A stretch of 64,000 nucleotides of DNA from Roseomonas nitratireducens. Its GTDB lineage: Bacteria; Pseudomonadota; Alphaproteobacteria; Acetobacterales; Acetobacteraceae. Below the pieces are notes generated by a model, which did not search any database, had not been told where the DNA came from, and worked only from the letters and a program-made list of their open reading frames with translations. Position 1 is the first letter of the stretch; every line of letters starts with the position of its first letter. The stretch is from positions 124,001 through 188,000 of the forward strand of contig NZ_JAGIYZ010000004.1 in the NCBI RefSeq assembly GCF_017813355.1, given 5' to 3'. Made by a program: the position numbers and the translations under genes. Shown here one piece after another: positions 9,957 through 17,704 of this stretch.

Positions 9957-11075
9957 TCAGTCGAACAGGTGGGGGACGAAGCGACTCGTGTCGCGCGTGA
10001 CCGGCGTCGCATCCTCCCGGATGCCGATGCCCGCCGGCGCGCCGTCGATGATCCAGGACCCGATGACAGGATAGCGCCCGCCGAAGCGCGGCAGCTCGGC
10101 ATAGGCCTGCCAGACGCGCGGCTGGTCGGCATAGGGCCCGTCGGTCTCGATGCCGGGGGCGGAGATGTTCGACCCTTCCCGTCCCCAGATCGGCTTGGCG
10201 ATCTCCGGGCCGCCGGTCAGGCCGGGCTCCAGATGCGCGGCGAGCAGGTTCGGGTGGTCGGGGAACAGGTGCCACAGCAGGGACAGGAAGGCCTTGCTCG
10301 CGGGAATGAGCCGCCAGGCGGGCTCGATCCAGCGCGTGCGCGCCTTCGCGATGTTGGCGCCGAAATCCTCCCGCAGCAGCCAGTCCCAGGGGTAGAGCTT
10401 GAACATCGCCTCGATCGGCCGTTCCTCGAGGTCGGTGAAGATCGCGCCGTTCCAGCCGATCTCCTCCATCGTCAGGAAGGGCGCCTCGTGGCCGGCCTGG
10501 ATCGCGGTGTCGCGCAGGTAGTCGACCGTGCCGCGATCCTCGGCGCTGCCGGCCGCGCAGCAGAAATGCACGGTGGGCGGCAGGCCGAGCCGGCCCCATG
10601 CGCCGATCAGCGCCTCATGCAGCCCGTTGAACTGGTCGTGCTGCTCCGGACCACGCCCGTCATCGAGGCATTGCAGCCATTCCCACTGCACCACGGCCGC
10701 CTCGAACAGCGCGGTCGGCGTGTCGGCGTTGTATTCCAGCAGCTTCGGCTCGCCCGTGCCGTCCCAGCGCAGGTCGAGCCGGCCATAGAGCGAGGGCTCC
10801 GCCCGCTGCCAGGACCGCTTGACGATGGGCCAGGCGCCGTCGGGGATGCCGAGCGGGCCGTTGAGGTCGTGCGCGACGGCATGGGCCACGGCCGCGCGGC
10901 TGATGCGCTCGACCTCGGCGGTCGCGGCTTCCAGCGCGTCGATCTCGCCTTCGGTGAAGCGGTAGTAGGCGCTCTCGTCCCAATAGGGCTCGCCGGCGAT
11001 GTCGGCGAAGGCGAAGCCCATGCGCCGTGCGCGTTCGCGCCGGTCGGGCCGTGGCTCGAGCGCCCGGCGTTCCAC
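9957..11075 (-). CDS. Glutathionylspermidine synthase-family ATP-grasp protein, YgiC-like
   Basis: A 372-residue ATP-grasp ligase of the glutathionylspermidine synthetase C-terminal family, closest in pattern to E. coli YgiC/YjfC. The N-terminus MERRALEPRPDRRERARRMG, then GEPYWDESAYYRFT and LDLRWDGTGEPKLLEYNADT, lines up with YgiC as I remember it, which fixes the start. The family ligates an amine to a carboxylate using ATP, but YgiC-type proteins have not been shown to make glutathionylspermidine; the N-terminal amidase domain of the bifunctional enzyme is absent. It lies three bases downstream of a YgiB-like gene, the same pairing as ygiB-ygiC. The true substrate is unknown. Confidence 0.88.
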   Translation of the reverse strand: MERRALEPRPDRRERARRMGFAFADIAGEPYWDESAYYRFTEGEIDALEAATAEVERISRAAVAHAVAHDLNGPLGIPDGAWPIVKRSWQRAEPSLYGRLDLRWDGTGEPKLLEYNADTPTALFEAAVVQWEWLQCLDDGRGPEQHDQFNGLHEALIGAWGRLGLPPTVHFCCAAGSAEDRGTVDYLRDTAIQAGHEAPFLTMEEIGWNGAIFTDLEERPIEAMFKLYPWDWLLREDFGANIAKARTRWIEPAWRLIPASKAFLSLLWHLFPDHPNLLAAHLEPGLTGGPEIAKPIWGREGSNISAPGIETDGPYADQPRVWQAYAELPRFGGRYPVIGSWIIDGAPAGIGIREDATPVTRDTSRFVPHLFD

Positions 11076-11078
11076 CGC

Positions 11079-11420
11079 TCAGCCGCCCGAGGAGGAAGAA
11101 AAGGCGCGCCCGATGCCGCCGAACCCGCCGCGGGAGGAGGCCGATGGGTCGCCCCGGAAGCCCGCCGCGCCGGCCAGGGCGGGCCCGCGGCTGCCGGTGC
11201 CGCCGCCGGCGTAGAACATGCTGCCGCCGGTGCGGGTGGAGGAGGAACGGGCCGAGGCGCAGATCTGGTCGGCATCCGGCCGCGCCTGCGCGCGGGCTTC
11301 CTGGCATTCGCGCTGCCTGGCCGCGCCGGGGGAGGGCATCATCATCGCCGCGCCGCCGAGCATGACGCCGCCGCCGAGCAGGACCAGGGTGATGGTGTGC
11401 GCCATACGCATGGGGCCCAT
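11079..11420 (-). CDS. YgiB/DUF1190-like small exported protein
   Basis: A 113-residue protein with an N-terminal hydrophobic segment (about residues 7-27) that could be a signal peptide or anchor, a REC...ADQIC Cys pair region, then a Gly/Ser-rich tail ending SRGGFGGIGRAFSSSSGG. Such Ser/Gly tails with RGGFG are characteristic of the YgiB (DUF1190) family, and the gene sits immediately upstream of the YgiC-like ATP-grasp gene, as in E. coli. The protein is shorter than E. coli YgiB. Starts at 11420, 11411 or 11405 are possible; GAGG lies six bases before the first. Function is unknown. Confidence 0.65.
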   Translation of the reverse strand: MGPMRMAHTITLVLLGGGVMLGGAAMMMPSPGAARQRECQEARAQARPDADQICASARSSSTRTGGSMFYAGGGTGSRGPALAGAAGFRGDPSASSRGGFGGIGRAFSSSSGG

Positions 11421-11466
11421 GCTAAGCCTCGGCGGCGTTGACGGGGAAGCGCCGGCTGCCCAGGCT

Positions 11467-11482
11467 TGTGATGCATTTCACA
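11467..11482. promoter_or_regulatory. Perfect CRP-type palindrome
   Basis: TGTGATGCATTTCACA is an exact TGTGA-N6-TCACA dyad in the 75-bp gap between the divergent ygiB-like gene (starts 11420) and the MFS gene (starts 11496). It matches the E. coli CRP consensus half-sites. Its distance, 13 bp upstream of the MFS ATG, would place a bound protein over or after that promoter. Confidence 0.5.
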
Positions 11483-11495
11483 CCAGGACCACGCC

Positions 11496-12725
11496 ATGCC
11501 CGCCGATCCTCCGCCGCCCGAGGGCACCGGCCGCGATGCCCGGATCATCGCCCTGATCGGCACCGGGCATTTCCTGTCGCATTTCTACATGCTGTGCCTG
11601 CCGCCGCTGTTCCTGATCTGGCGGGAGGAATTCGGCGCCTCCTATGCCGAGCTCGGCCTCGCGGTCGCGCTGATGTCGGGCACCACCGCGCTGCTGCAGA
11701 CGCCGGTCGGCTTCTGGGTGGACCGGCACGGGGCGCGGCCATTCCTGGTGGGCGGGACGCTGCTGATGGCGCTGTCCGTCTCCGCCATGGCGGCCGCGCC
11801 GGGGATCTGGGCGATCTGGCTGCTCGCCGTGCTGTCGGGCATCGGCAATTCCGTCATTCATCCCGCGGACTACGCCATCCTGGCCGGCTCGATCGACAAG
11901 TCGCGCATGGGCCGCGCCTTCGCGCTGCACACCTTCACCGGCAATCTCGGCTTCGCGCTGGCGCCGCCGGTGATCGCGCTGCTCGCCGCCGCCATGGGCT
12001 GGCGCGGGGCGCTGCTGCTGGTGGGGATGCTCGGCGTGCCCGTCGTGCTCGCGATCCTGGTGCAGAGCCGCATCCTGCGCGACCAGGCCAAGCCGAAGAA
12101 GGCGGCGGACGAGCCGACGGGCAGGGAAGTGCTGCTGTCGCGGCCCATCCTGCTGTTCTTCGCCTTCTTCCTGCTGTCCTCGATGGCGGGATCGGGCATC
12201 CAGGCCTTCGTCATCACCGTGCTGGGGAAGCTGTGGGGCACGCCGGTCGCGGTCGCCTCGATGGTGCTGACGGGCTACATGGTCGGTGCCACCGCCGGCA
12301 CGCTGGTGGGCGGCTGGGTGGCGGATGCGACGAAGCGCAACCTGATCGGCTTCGTCGTGGTGCTGACCGGCTTCGCCATCGCCATGATCCTCGTGCTCGG
12401 CCTGCTGCCGGTGCCCGAATTCCTGCTGCCGGTGGTCGGCCTGCTCGGCGGGCTCGCGCTCGGCGCGTCGCGCACGCCGCGCGACATCATGCTGAAGGAC
12501 GCGGCACCCCCGGGGCAGATCGGCAAGGTGTTCGGCTTCGTCTCGGCCGGCCTGCCGCTCGGCGGCGCCATCACGCCCGTGCCGCTCGGCTTCCTGATCG
12601 ACATGGGATATCCGGGCCTGGTGCTGCCCGTGGTCGCGGCGCTGCTCGCGCTCTCGCTGCTCTGCGCCGGCTCGGCCCAGGCGGATGCGCGCAGCCGCCG
12701 GCCGGCCGCGGTCCCGGCGGAGTGA
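11496..12725 (+). CDS. MFS transporter
   Basis: A 409-residue major facilitator with twelve predicted membrane helices. It begins with a short charged tail, then GTGHFLSHFYMLCLPPLF as helix 1 and the MFS loop 2-3 signature in GFWVDRHGARPFLVGG. The GHF/L...H pattern and length recall the fosmidomycin-resistance (Fsr)-like branch, but substrate cannot be assigned. It heads a plus-strand group of three membrane proteins (MFS, TRIC/UPF0126, EamA). A CRP-like site lies immediately upstream. Confidence 0.85.
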   Translation: MPADPPPPEGTGRDARIIALIGTGHFLSHFYMLCLPPLFLIWREEFGASYAELGLAVALMSGTTALLQTPVGFWVDRHGARPFLVGGTLLMALSVSAMAAAPGIWAIWLLAVLSGIGNSVIHPADYAILAGSIDKSRMGRAFALHTFTGNLGFALAPPVIALLAAAMGWRGALLLVGMLGVPVVLAILVQSRILRDQAKPKKAADEPTGREVLLSRPILLFFAFFLLSSMAGSGIQAFVITVLGKLWGTPVAVASMVLTGYMVGATAGTLVGGWVADATKRNLIGFVVVLTGFAIAMILVLGLLPVPEFLLPVVGLLGGLALGASRTPRDIMLKDAAPPGQIGKVFGFVSAGLPLGGAITPVPLGFLIDMGYPGLVLPVVAALLALSLLCAGSAQADARSRRPAAVPAE

Positions 12726-12744
12726 CCGCGCCGGCCACCCGGCG

Positions 12745-13389
12745 ATGAGCGCCTTCGACGACCTGCTGCTCGTCCTCACCTGGGCGGCGGTCGCGGTGCT
12801 CGCCGTGGCGGGCGCGCTGAGCGCGTCGCGCAAGCAGCTCGACCCGGTGGGCTTCATGCTCGTCGCCTGCCTCTGCGCCTTCGGCGGCGGCACGGTGCGG
12901 GACGTGATCCTCGACCTGCCGGTCTTCTGGCTGGCGGCGCCGGAGATGGTCGCGCTCGCGGCCGGCCTGGCCGTGCTGGTGTTCTTCACCGCGCATCTGC
13001 TGGAACGGCGCTTCGTCGTGCTGCTGTGGGCGGATGCGGTGGGGCTCGGGCTGTTCGCGGTGCTGGGCGCGGAAGCCGCGCAGCGCGCCGGTGCTGCGGC
13101 CTGGGTCGCGGTGCTGATGGGCACCATCACGGCGACCTTCGGCGGCGTGCTGCGCGACATCGTCTGCGCCGAGGTGCCGCTGATCCTGCGCCGCGAGATC
13201 TACGCCACCGCCGCCGCGCTCGGCGCCGTGGCCTTCGTGCTGCTCGGCGCGCTGGGGGCGGACCGCACGGTCGCGATTTCCGCCGGCGGGCTGATCGCCT
13301 TCGGCGTGCGCGCGGCGGCGATCGTGGCGGGGTGGTCGCTGCCGGCCTATCGCGCCCGGCCCGGCCGCGACTATCCGGACGCGCGATGA
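12745..13389 (+). CDS. TRIC/UPF0126 family membrane protein (YadS-like)
   Basis: A 214-residue membrane protein made of two homologous three-helix repeats plus a final helix, the hallmark of UPF0126/prokaryotic TRIC channels. Each repeat has the glycine-rich kink motif followed by Arg-Asp: FGGGTVRDVIL in the first and FGGVLRDIVC in the second. Prokaryotic TRIC homologues are potassium-permeable trimeric channels; some family members have been linked to glycine transport. Start ATG 12745 is 20 bp after the MFS stop; the stop overlaps the next ATG as ATGA. Confidence 0.9.
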   Translation: MSAFDDLLLVLTWAAVAVLAVAGALSASRKQLDPVGFMLVACLCAFGGGTVRDVILDLPVFWLAAPEMVALAAGLAVLVFFTAHLLERRFVVLLWADAVGLGLFAVLGAEAAQRAGAAAWVAVLMGTITATFGGVLRDIVCAEVPLILRREIYATAAALGAVAFVLLGALGADRTVAISAGGLIAFGVRAAAIVAGWSLPAYRARPGRDYPDAR

Positions 13390-14252
13390 CCCAGCCCGTC
13401 CTCGCCGTGCTGCTGACGCTGGCGGCCGGGCTGCTCTACACGCTGGGCTACGCGATCGCGAAGATCCTGTCGGCCACGCTCGACCCGGTGCAGATCACCT
13501 TCCTGCGCTCGGCAATCGTGCTCGCGGGCGCCGCGGCGTGGCTGCCGCGGCTGGCCGACCCGGCGGGCGCGGTGCGGCGGCTTCTCGTCCCGCCCCAGGC
13601 GCGGGACCAGCGGCTGGCCGCGGCGATGCTGATCCTGTCCACCACGCTGGCCGTCATCGGCTATGCGCTGGTGCCGGTGACGGAAGCCTCGGCGCTCGGC
13701 TTCACCGCGCCGATCATCCTGGTGCTGCTCGGCGCGCTCGTGCTGAAGGAGAAGGTGACGCCGCGGCGCTGGGTCGCGGTGGCGCTCGGCTTCGCCGGCA
13801 TGGTCGCGGTGGTGCGGCCGGGCGGGGAATTGTTCACCTGGGCCGCGATCATGCCGGTCTCCGCCGCGCTGACCTACGCGTTCTACCAGGTGATGACGCG
13901 GCGCATCCGCGGCGTGGCGGACGAATGGGACGTGACGCTGCAGGGCGCGCTCGCCGGCGTGGTGCTGCTGGCCCCCGCCATGCCCTTCCTGTGGCGGGCG
14001 CCGGATGGGACGGCGATGCTGCTCATCCTGGTCTATGCCGGGGTGCAGACGGCGGCCCTTCTCTGCCTCGCCGGCGGGGTGCGGCGGGCGGAGGTCTCGG
14101 GCCTCGCGCCCTGGCATTATTCGCGCATCGTCTTCGCGCTGGGGCTCGACGCGTTGCTGTTCGCGCGCATCCCGGGCGTGTGGGCGCTGGCGGGCTGCGG
14201 GCTGATCGCGGCCGGCGGGCTGGTGCTCGCCTGGCCGCGGCGGAAGGGCTAG
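13386..14252 (+). CDS. EamA/DMT-superfamily transporter
   Basis: A 288-residue drug/metabolite transporter with ten predicted helices in two EamA repeats. Repeat 1 includes VQITFLRSAIVLAGAAAWLP and ends EASALGFTAPIILVLLGALV. Repeat 2 has ALTYAFYQVMTRRI. Members export amino acids, nucleotides or drugs, and the substrate here is unknown. The ATG overlaps the stop of the UPF0126 gene by four bases (ATGA). The C-terminus converges on asd with overlapping stops. Confidence 0.88.
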   Translation: MTQPVLAVLLTLAAGLLYTLGYAIAKILSATLDPVQITFLRSAIVLAGAAAWLPRLADPAGAVRRLLVPPQARDQRLAAAMLILSTTLAVIGYALVPVTEASALGFTAPIILVLLGALVLKEKVTPRRWVAVALGFAGMVAVVRPGGELFTWAAIMPVSAALTYAFYQVMTRRIRGVADEWDVTLQGALAGVVLLAPAMPFLWRAPDGTAMLLILVYAGVQTAALLCLAGGVRRAEVSGLAPWHYSRIVFALGLDALLFARIPGVWALAGCGLIAAGGLVLAWPRRKG

Positions 14253-15274
14253 GCCGCGTCCAGCACCCCGTTGCGGTGCAGCTCCTCGGCGATCTGCACC
14301 GCGTTCAGCGCCGCGCCCTTGCGCAGATTGTCGGCCACGCACCAGAAGGCCAGGCCGTTCGGCACCGTCGGGTCGCGGCGGAGGCGGGAGACGAAGACCG
14401 AATCCTCCCCCGCGATCTCGAGCGGCGTCGCATAGCCGCCATCGTCGCGCGTATCGAGCAGCGTGACCCCCGGCGCCTCGCGCAGCGCCTCGCGCGCCTG
14501 GCGCTCGGTGATCGGGGCCTCGAATTCCACGTGCACCGCCTCGGCATGGCCGATCATCACCGGCACGCGCACGCAGGTCGCCATCACCTGGATGTCGGGG
14601 TCGAGGATCTTCCGCGTCTCGACCCCCATCTTCCATTCCTCCTTCGTCGCGCCATCGTCCATGAAGCGGTCGATATGCGGGATGACGTTGAAGGCGATGG
14701 GCTTGGTGAACTGCTCGGGCGTCGGCGGGTCGTTGACGAAGATGCCTCGGGTCTGGCTCCACAGCTCGTCCATCGCTTCCTTCCCCGCGCCGGAGACGGA
14801 CTGGTAGGTGGCGACGACGATGCGCCGCACCTTCGCGATGTCGTGCAGCGGCTTCAGCGCCACGACCATCTGGATGGTCGAGCAGTTCGGATTGGCGATG
14901 ATGCCGCGTTTGGGCCGGCGCGCGAGGTGCTGCGGGTTCACCTCCGGCACCACCAGCGGCACGCCCGGTTCCATGCGGAACTGGGATGTGTTGTCGATGA
15001 CGAGGCAGCCCGCCGCCGCCGCGCGCGGCGCATGCACCGCCGAGACCGCGGCGCCCGGCGAGAACAGGCCGAGCTGCGTGCCTGCGAAGTCGAAGCGCTC
15101 GAGGTCGCGCACCTTGAGGACGCGGTCCTCTCCGTAGGAGATCTCGGCGCCGGCGGACCTGCCGGAGGCGAGGGCCACCACCTCATCCGCCGGGAAGCCT
15201 CGTTCGGCCAGCGTCTTGATGATTTCCCGCCCGACCGCGCCGGTGGCGCCGACGATGGCGACCTTGTAGCCCAT
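14249..15274 (-). CDS. asd: Aspartate-semialdehyde dehydrogenase
   Basis: NADPH-dependent reduction of aspartyl phosphate to aspartate semialdehyde, the branch point to lysine/diaminopimelate, threonine and methionine. The 341-residue protein has the Rossmann motif VAIVGATGAVGREI, the catalytic Cys131 in IANPNCSTIQ, and the C-terminal HAEAVHVEF with the active-site His. Length is normal for the gram-negative short form. I chose ATG 15274 (MGYKVAIVG), preceded by GGGAG at good distance; an upstream in-frame ATG at 15295 adds seven residues. It converges with the EamA gene. Confidence 0.97.
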   Translation of the reverse strand: MGYKVAIVGATGAVGREIIKTLAERGFPADEVVALASGRSAGAEISYGEDRVLKVRDLERFDFAGTQLGLFSPGAAVSAVHAPRAAAAGCLVIDNTSQFRMEPGVPLVVPEVNPQHLARRPKRGIIANPNCSTIQMVVALKPLHDIAKVRRIVVATYQSVSGAGKEAMDELWSQTRGIFVNDPPTPEQFTKPIAFNVIPHIDRFMDDGATKEEWKMGVETRKILDPDIQVMATCVRVPVMIGHAEAVHVEFEAPITERQAREALREAPGVTLLDTRDDGGYATPLEIAGEDSVFVSRLRRDPTVPNGLAFWCVADNLRKGAALNAVQIAEELHRNGVLDAA

Positions 15275-15294
15275 GGCACCACTCCCTTGCCGCA

Positions 15295-15312
15295 CGCTGC
15301 TCTACAGCAGCG
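15295..15312. terminator. Small hairpin between chemoreceptor 1 and asd
   Basis: CGCTGCT-ctac-AGCAGCG (15295-15312) is a perfect 7-bp stem with a four-base loop, 25 bp beyond the chemoreceptor stop and 21 bp before the asd start, both on the minus strand. It may terminate the receptor transcript or sit in the asd leader. Confidence 0.3.
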
Positions 15313-15336
15313 CGCAGGGCGGGGGAACGGGCGCGA

Positions 15337-17670
15337 TCAGGCGGCCTGCCGCGCGTCCGCGACCAGGCGGGCGGTCGCGGCCTCGGCCGCGGCGGTGTCC
15401 ACGAAGCCGAGGGCCAGCCCGCCATCCACCCTGCGCAGGGCCTGCACCCTCAGCGGCGGCAGGCCGTCGGCATGCAGGACGCCCGAGGTGAACCCATCGG
15501 CCGTGCCCTCGAACAGCGCCCCGCCGGCCGAGACGTTGCGCAGCCGGCCCACGCCGCCGCCCGCGCCTTCGAGCCGCGCGGGCATGTCGACGATGGCGCG
15601 GGCGTTCACGCGCCGGTCGATCTCGGCGATCCGCTCCCGCACCACGCCGCTCAGCGTCGCGCGCAGGCCCTGCACGTTGCCGGCCACGGATTCCGACAGG
15701 CCCGCGATGTCGGTCGCGGTTGCGGCGCTCCGCTCGGCCTCGCGCAGCAGCGCGGCGACGCGGCCCGCGGCTTCCGCGGTCGCGCTGTCCGCCCTGCCGA
15801 TCGCGTGGGAGATGCCGGAGGTCGTCATGCCCTGCTGCGCGACGGCCGCGGCGACCGCCGCCGCTGCGGACTGGATGTCCGCGACGACGGTGCCGATCTG
15901 CTCGACGGCGCCGAGCGCCTGCCGCGCCGCGCCGTCCATGGCGGCGATGCGGCGCGCGATCTCCTCGGTGCTGCGCGCGGTCTGCGCGGCGAGGCTCTTG
16001 ACCTCCCCCGCCACCACCGCGAAGCCCTTGCCGGCGTCGCCCGCGCGCGCCGCCTCGATCGTCGCGTTCAGCGCCAGCAGGTTGGTCTGGCCCGCGATGC
16101 CCGCGATCAGGCGCGACACCTCGCCGATCTCGGCGACGCTGGCCGACAGCGTCTCGAAGGTGCCGCGCGCGGCATCGACCTGCGCGACGGCGCCGCGCGT
16201 GGCCTGTTCCGTCCGCTCCATCTCGCGCGCGATCTCCCCGGCCGCGCCGGCGAGTTCCTCCGCGCCGCGCGCCGCGCCCTCGGCCCCCTCGCGGGAGGCG
16301 GAGACGGCGGCGCCGGACTTCTGCGCTTCCTCCTGCGCGGTCGCGGCGGATGTCGCCATGGCGACGCAGGCGGCGCGCAGCGCCTCCATCCGGTCGCGCA
16401 GCGCCTCGACGGCGGCCCCGCTCTCGGCCTCGATCCGCGCGCCGACATCCTGGAGCGCGGCGAGCCGCTGTTCCTCGGCCGCGGCGCGCAGCCGGTCCTG
16501 CTCGGTCTGCATGGTCCGGTTGCGCAGCGAGATCTCGCGGTACTCGCGCGTCGCCCCCAGCAGGTCGCCGATCTCGCCGCCGTAGCGGCGTTCCGGCAGG
16601 CTGACATCCGTCTCGCCGCGCCCCAGGCGCCCGAGCGCCTCCGTCACGATGCGCAGCGGCCGGATCACGCCGGACTGGATCCAAAGGATTGCGCCGATGA
16701 TCAGCGCCAGCGCGGCCAGCAGCAGCGCCACGGCGATGCCGAGCCGCAGGCTGGCCGAAGCCCCCTCGGACTCGAGCGCGGCGGCGATCGCCGTGTCGGT
16801 CGCCCGCAGCGCGTCCTGCATCGCCGCGATCGGCCGCGTCGCGGCGGGGAACCAGGCGGCCGGCGCGACGGGATACGGGCCCTGGCCGGCGGCGGCGGCC
16901 AGCACCGACGCACGCAGCGCCGCGAAATCCGTGAAGTACGCCGTCTCAGCCGCGCGCGCCGCGCGCGCCACATCCGGCGGAAGCGCGTCGAGCCGCGGCG
17001 CGATGCGCGCCCAGGCCCCTTCGATCCGGCCGCGGTGCCCGCCCAGCACGGCCAGCGCCGCGGAGGCCGCCGGCTGGCCGGATGCGATGACGCCGTTGAG
17101 GAGGCCGCGCTCGCGCCCGGCATATTCCGCCATCTCCGCAAGGCCGTCGCGCGTGGCTTCCAGGCGCTGCAGCGCGGATTCGGTCAGCATGCCGTCGGCG
17201 AGGCCACGCCGCACGGCGGTCAGGGCGTCGATCACCGCGGATGCGCCGGCGAACCACTCCGCCGGCGGCGGGCCGGCCTGGCGGTCGCCCGCGCCGGCGC
17301 GGTCCGCGCGCGCCCGCAGCGCGTCGAGCGCCCGGCGCGCCTCGTCCAGCCTTGCGAGTGCGGGGCTCCGCGCGATGTCGCGAAGCGCGTCGGCAAGCGC
17401 CTGCTCGCCGGCCGTCCGGTGCGCCCGGGCGCGTGCCCAGCCCTCCGGCGTCGCGGCGGACGGATTGGCCAGCAACCCGTTCGTCTCGCCGCGCTCGGCG
17501 GCCAGCGACACCGCCGCGGAGACCAGCCCGGCCGCGCGCGCACTTGCCGCCCGGCCGGTGGAGACCTCCGTCGTGTCGCGCCAGGCGGACGCGACCTCGT
17601 GGCCGAACATGGCCACCAGCCCGACCCCGAGGAGAAGAAGGACGCCGAGGATGCGGGCACGCACGGACAT
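15337..17670 (-). CDS. Methyl-accepting chemotaxis protein with NIT-like sensor and C-terminal PilZ domain
   Basis: A 777-residue chemoreceptor. Domains in order: TM helix 1 (about 7-23), a helical periplasmic sensor with [14 protein letters not shown] near its start, typical of NIT (nitrate/nitrite-sensing) domains; TM helix 2 (about 310-330); HAMP; the MCP signalling hairpin with the conserved tip containing [20 protein letters not shown]; and a C-terminal PilZ domain (about 680-777) with RRVNAR and NVSAGG, the c-di-GMP-binding RxxxR and N/DxSxxG motifs. PilZ-tailed receptors are known in Azospirillum (Tlp1). It probably ties cyclic-di-GMP level to chemotactic output. Ligand assignment is tentative. 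First of three receptors in a row. Confidence 0.9.
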   Translation of the reverse strand: MSVRARILGVLLLLGVGLVAMFGHEVASAWRDTTEVSTGRAASARAAGLVSAAVSLAAERGETNGLLANPSAATPEGWARARAHRTAGEQALADALRDIARSPALARLDEARRALDALRARADRAGAGDRQAGPPPAEWFAGASAVIDALTAVRRGLADGMLTESALQRLEATRDGLAEMAEYAGRERGLLNGVIASGQPAASAALAVLGGHRGRIEGAWARIAPRLDALPPDVARAARAAETAYFTDFAALRASVLAAAAGQGPYPVAPAAWFPAATRPIAAMQDALRATDTAIAAALESEGASASLRLGIAVALLLAALALIIGAILWIQSGVIRPLRIVTEALGRLGRGETDVSLPERRYGGEIGDLLGATREYREISLRNRTMQTEQDRLRAAAEEQRLAALQDVGARIEAESGAAVEALRDRMEALRAACVAMATSAATAQEEAQKSGAAVSASREGAEGAARGAEELAGAAGEIAREMERTEQATRGAVAQVDAARGTFETLSASVAEIGEVSRLIAGIAGQTNLLALNATIEAARAGDAGKGFAVVAGEVKSLAAQTARSTEEIARRIAAMDGAARQALGAVEQIGTVVADIQSAAAAVAAAVAQQGMTTSGISHAIGRADSATAEAAGRVAALLREAERSAATATDIAGLSESVAGNVQGLRATLSGVVRERIAEIDRRVNARAIVDMPARLEGAGGGVGRLRNVSAGGALFEGTADGFTSGVLHADGLPPLRVQALRRVDGGLALGFVDTAAAEAATARLVADARQAA

Positions 17671-17704
17671 GGAAGATTCCCTGATCGGGGTTAGCGGCGC
17701 CGTG

